From Anaerolineae bacterium (GTDB taxonomy: Bacteria > Chloroflexota > Anaerolineae > J102), in contig WGCR01000038.1 in NCBI GenBank assembly GCA_015493675.1, forward strand, positions 1 through 6,634: a stretch of 6,634 nt of DNA, given 5' to 3'. This document shows, one piece after another, positions 5,744 through 6,634 of this stretch (position 1 is the stretch's first letter; each line of letters begins with the position of its first letter). A program made the position numbers and the translations under genes. The notes below the pieces were generated by a model. The model made no database searches. It was not told the DNA's origin and saw only the letters and a list, made by a program, of their open reading frames with translations.

Positions 5744-6634
5744 ATGATTATGACTCCACCATACCTTTCACTCCTATCGAATAGCGCTATTCTTGCTTTC
5801 ACTTTTCCCTACCTGCCCGACTTCCTGGAAGATCACACGCTGGTGGGAGAACGAAAGACGGAAAAGGTGCAAGAAATCCTGGCCCGTCAGACTCAATTCA
5901 TCGAGGCCCTCTGGCGTTGGCAGAGAGCGGCCTTTAGCCTGCGATACTTTTATCGTCCCGATAGAGGCGTATTGCGAGTAGCCCTTCTGGCCCGCATCGC
6001 CGCCCGGCCCGAACATCGACAGCGAGCTGGGCAAGAGCTGGGTAAGCAGCTCCACCGCCTGGGCGTCGCCTTCGGCCTGCCTCTGGAGCCGATCACCAGT
6101 AGCGAGGAGCTCCAACGTCTGCTGACGCCCTTCTCCAAATCCGCTATTATCGAGCTGCGACAACACGAGGAGGTCGTTCCGCTCACCTGGTTGGGCGGCG
6201 ACGCCTATGTCGTGCATCCCCTGAACCGGCCGGCGGGTAGTTTTCTTCTCCCTTTCCAGGCTTTGGGCCATTACGATAGTCCCATTCTTATCAACCTGCA
6301 TCTGCAGCCGACGCAATTGAGCGCACAGGAAAATCAGGATGTGGCCCGCGCCGCCGGCATCGCCCAAACCGCGGGCGATTGGCAAAAGCAGGATTATGGC
6401 CGCCAGCAGAGCCGGCGCTTTATCGATCCCCAGGCGCAACTGGTGGCCCAAATCTACACTTCTTCCCTCCGCCGTCTGGCTCGCCCCTTCCTGGTCCTGG
6501 CCCAGGTCGCCAGCCCAGATCCGGTGGCGGCCATGACAGTGGCGCAATCCCTTTCTGCTGCCATCACCGCCCCACCACCTCAGGAACAACGCACTGATTC
6601 GGATATCCCCGCCAGCCTCGACGCTGTCTGGCCC
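5744..6634 (+). CDS. N-terminal part of a large protein, possibly a HerA/VirB4-type ATP-binding protein (3' truncated)
   Basis: The frame starting at ATG 5744 runs 297 codons to the last base without a stop and prefers G or C at third positions, as in the ATPase gene. It is 38 bases downstream of the tail-anchored gene, in the same direction. Met3 (ATG at 5750) is an alternative start; neither has a clear close ribosome site, and the upstream frame is closed by TAG at 5726-5728. The visible residues are a soluble mixed alpha/beta region: 'FIEALWRWQRAAFSLRYFYRPDRG' begins near residue 52, with strands and helices around 'VLRVALLARIAARPEH' (about 77-92), 'SAIIELRQHEEVVPLTWL' (about 137-154), 'ILINLHLQPTQLSAQEN' (about 183-199) and 'RPFLVLAQVASPDPVAA' (about 247-263). 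The pattern of a strand with an R, then 'L.PTQLS..E', then 'a.iY...L..l..pflv...vaS' recalls N-terminal regions of VirB4/HerA-like ATPases, but no Walker motif is reached, so that assignment is tentative. Confidence 0.75.
   Translation, partial: MIMTPPYLSLLSNSAILAFTFPYLPDFLEDHTLVGERKTEKVQEILARQTQFIEALWRWQRAAFSLRYFYRPDRGVLRVALLARIAARPEHRQRAGQELGKQLHRLGVAFGLPLEPITSSEELQRLLTPFSKSAIIELRQHEEVVPLTWLGGDAYVVHPLNRPAGSFLLPFQALGHYDSPILINLHLQPTQLSAQENQDVARAAGIAQTAGDWQKQDYGRQQSRRFIDPQAQLVAQIYTSSLRRLARPFLVLAQVASPDPVAAMTVAQSLSAAITAPPPQEQRTDSDIPASLDAVWP

Noticed and set aside
5774..6589. A 271-codon open frame on the minus strand opposite the last gene.
   Set aside because: The plus-strand frame from 5744 is longer, stays open to the window end, follows the direction of the cluster and has protein-like strand and helix patterns. 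The minus frame is glycine- and arginine-rich without recognisable structure and is the usual shadow of a GC-rich gene.

Overview
This is a bacterial accessory region in which all recognisable genes lie on the plus strand. It holds the 3' end of one gene, then a compact cluster of six complete genes, then the 5' part of a seventh gene that runs off the window. I see no rRNA, tRNA, CRISPR array, insertion sequence or clear terminator. Purine-rich Shine-Dalgarno sequences (GGAGGA, AGGAGG, AAGGAG) and moderate to high GC in the cluster fit many free-living bacteria. The mix of a soluble multi-module FtsK-type ATPase with variant WXG100-like proteins reminds me of Chloroflexota and similar multi-domain environmental phyla, but nothing here fixes the taxon.

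Layout. Bases 1-374 encode the C-terminal beta-sandwich (concanavalin/LamG-like) domain of a protein that starts outside the window; its GC is lower (about 46% by hand count over 61-360) than the following genes (58-72% in sampled 60-base lines). A 111-base gap follows. The first cluster gene (486-3347) encodes a 953-residue FtsK/SpoIIIE/EssC-type ATPase with three P-loop-like modules, of which only the middle one has intact Walker A and B motifs. Then come an 88-residue helical protein (3347-3613), a 94-residue helical protein (3623-3907), a 325-residue coiled-coil protein (3904-4881), a 144-residue helical protein (4922-5356) and a 125-residue protein with one C-terminal membrane segment (5328-5705). 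From 5744 to the window end an uninterrupted 297-codon frame encodes the N-terminal part of another protein, possibly the accessory N-terminal region of a HerA/VirB4-type ATPase.

How they may work together. The three small helical proteins share the spacing [WY]-x-[DG]-D-x4-[Y/I/F]-x3-[WY], which is WXG100-like, and they sit beside an EssC-like motor with which WXG100 proteins normally work in type VII secretion. Overlapping start and stop codons suggest coupled translation and fixed stoichiometry. The motor has no membrane segment or forkhead-associated domain, and the only visible membrane anchor in the set is the tail of the 125-residue protein. My inference is a type VII-like or WXG/FtsK-derived machine with its own parts list: a pseudo-three-ring motor, WxD/YxG helical partners, a cysteine-bearing coiled-coil rod and a tail-anchored tether. 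Whether it secretes protein, moves DNA or does something else cannot be read from the sequence.
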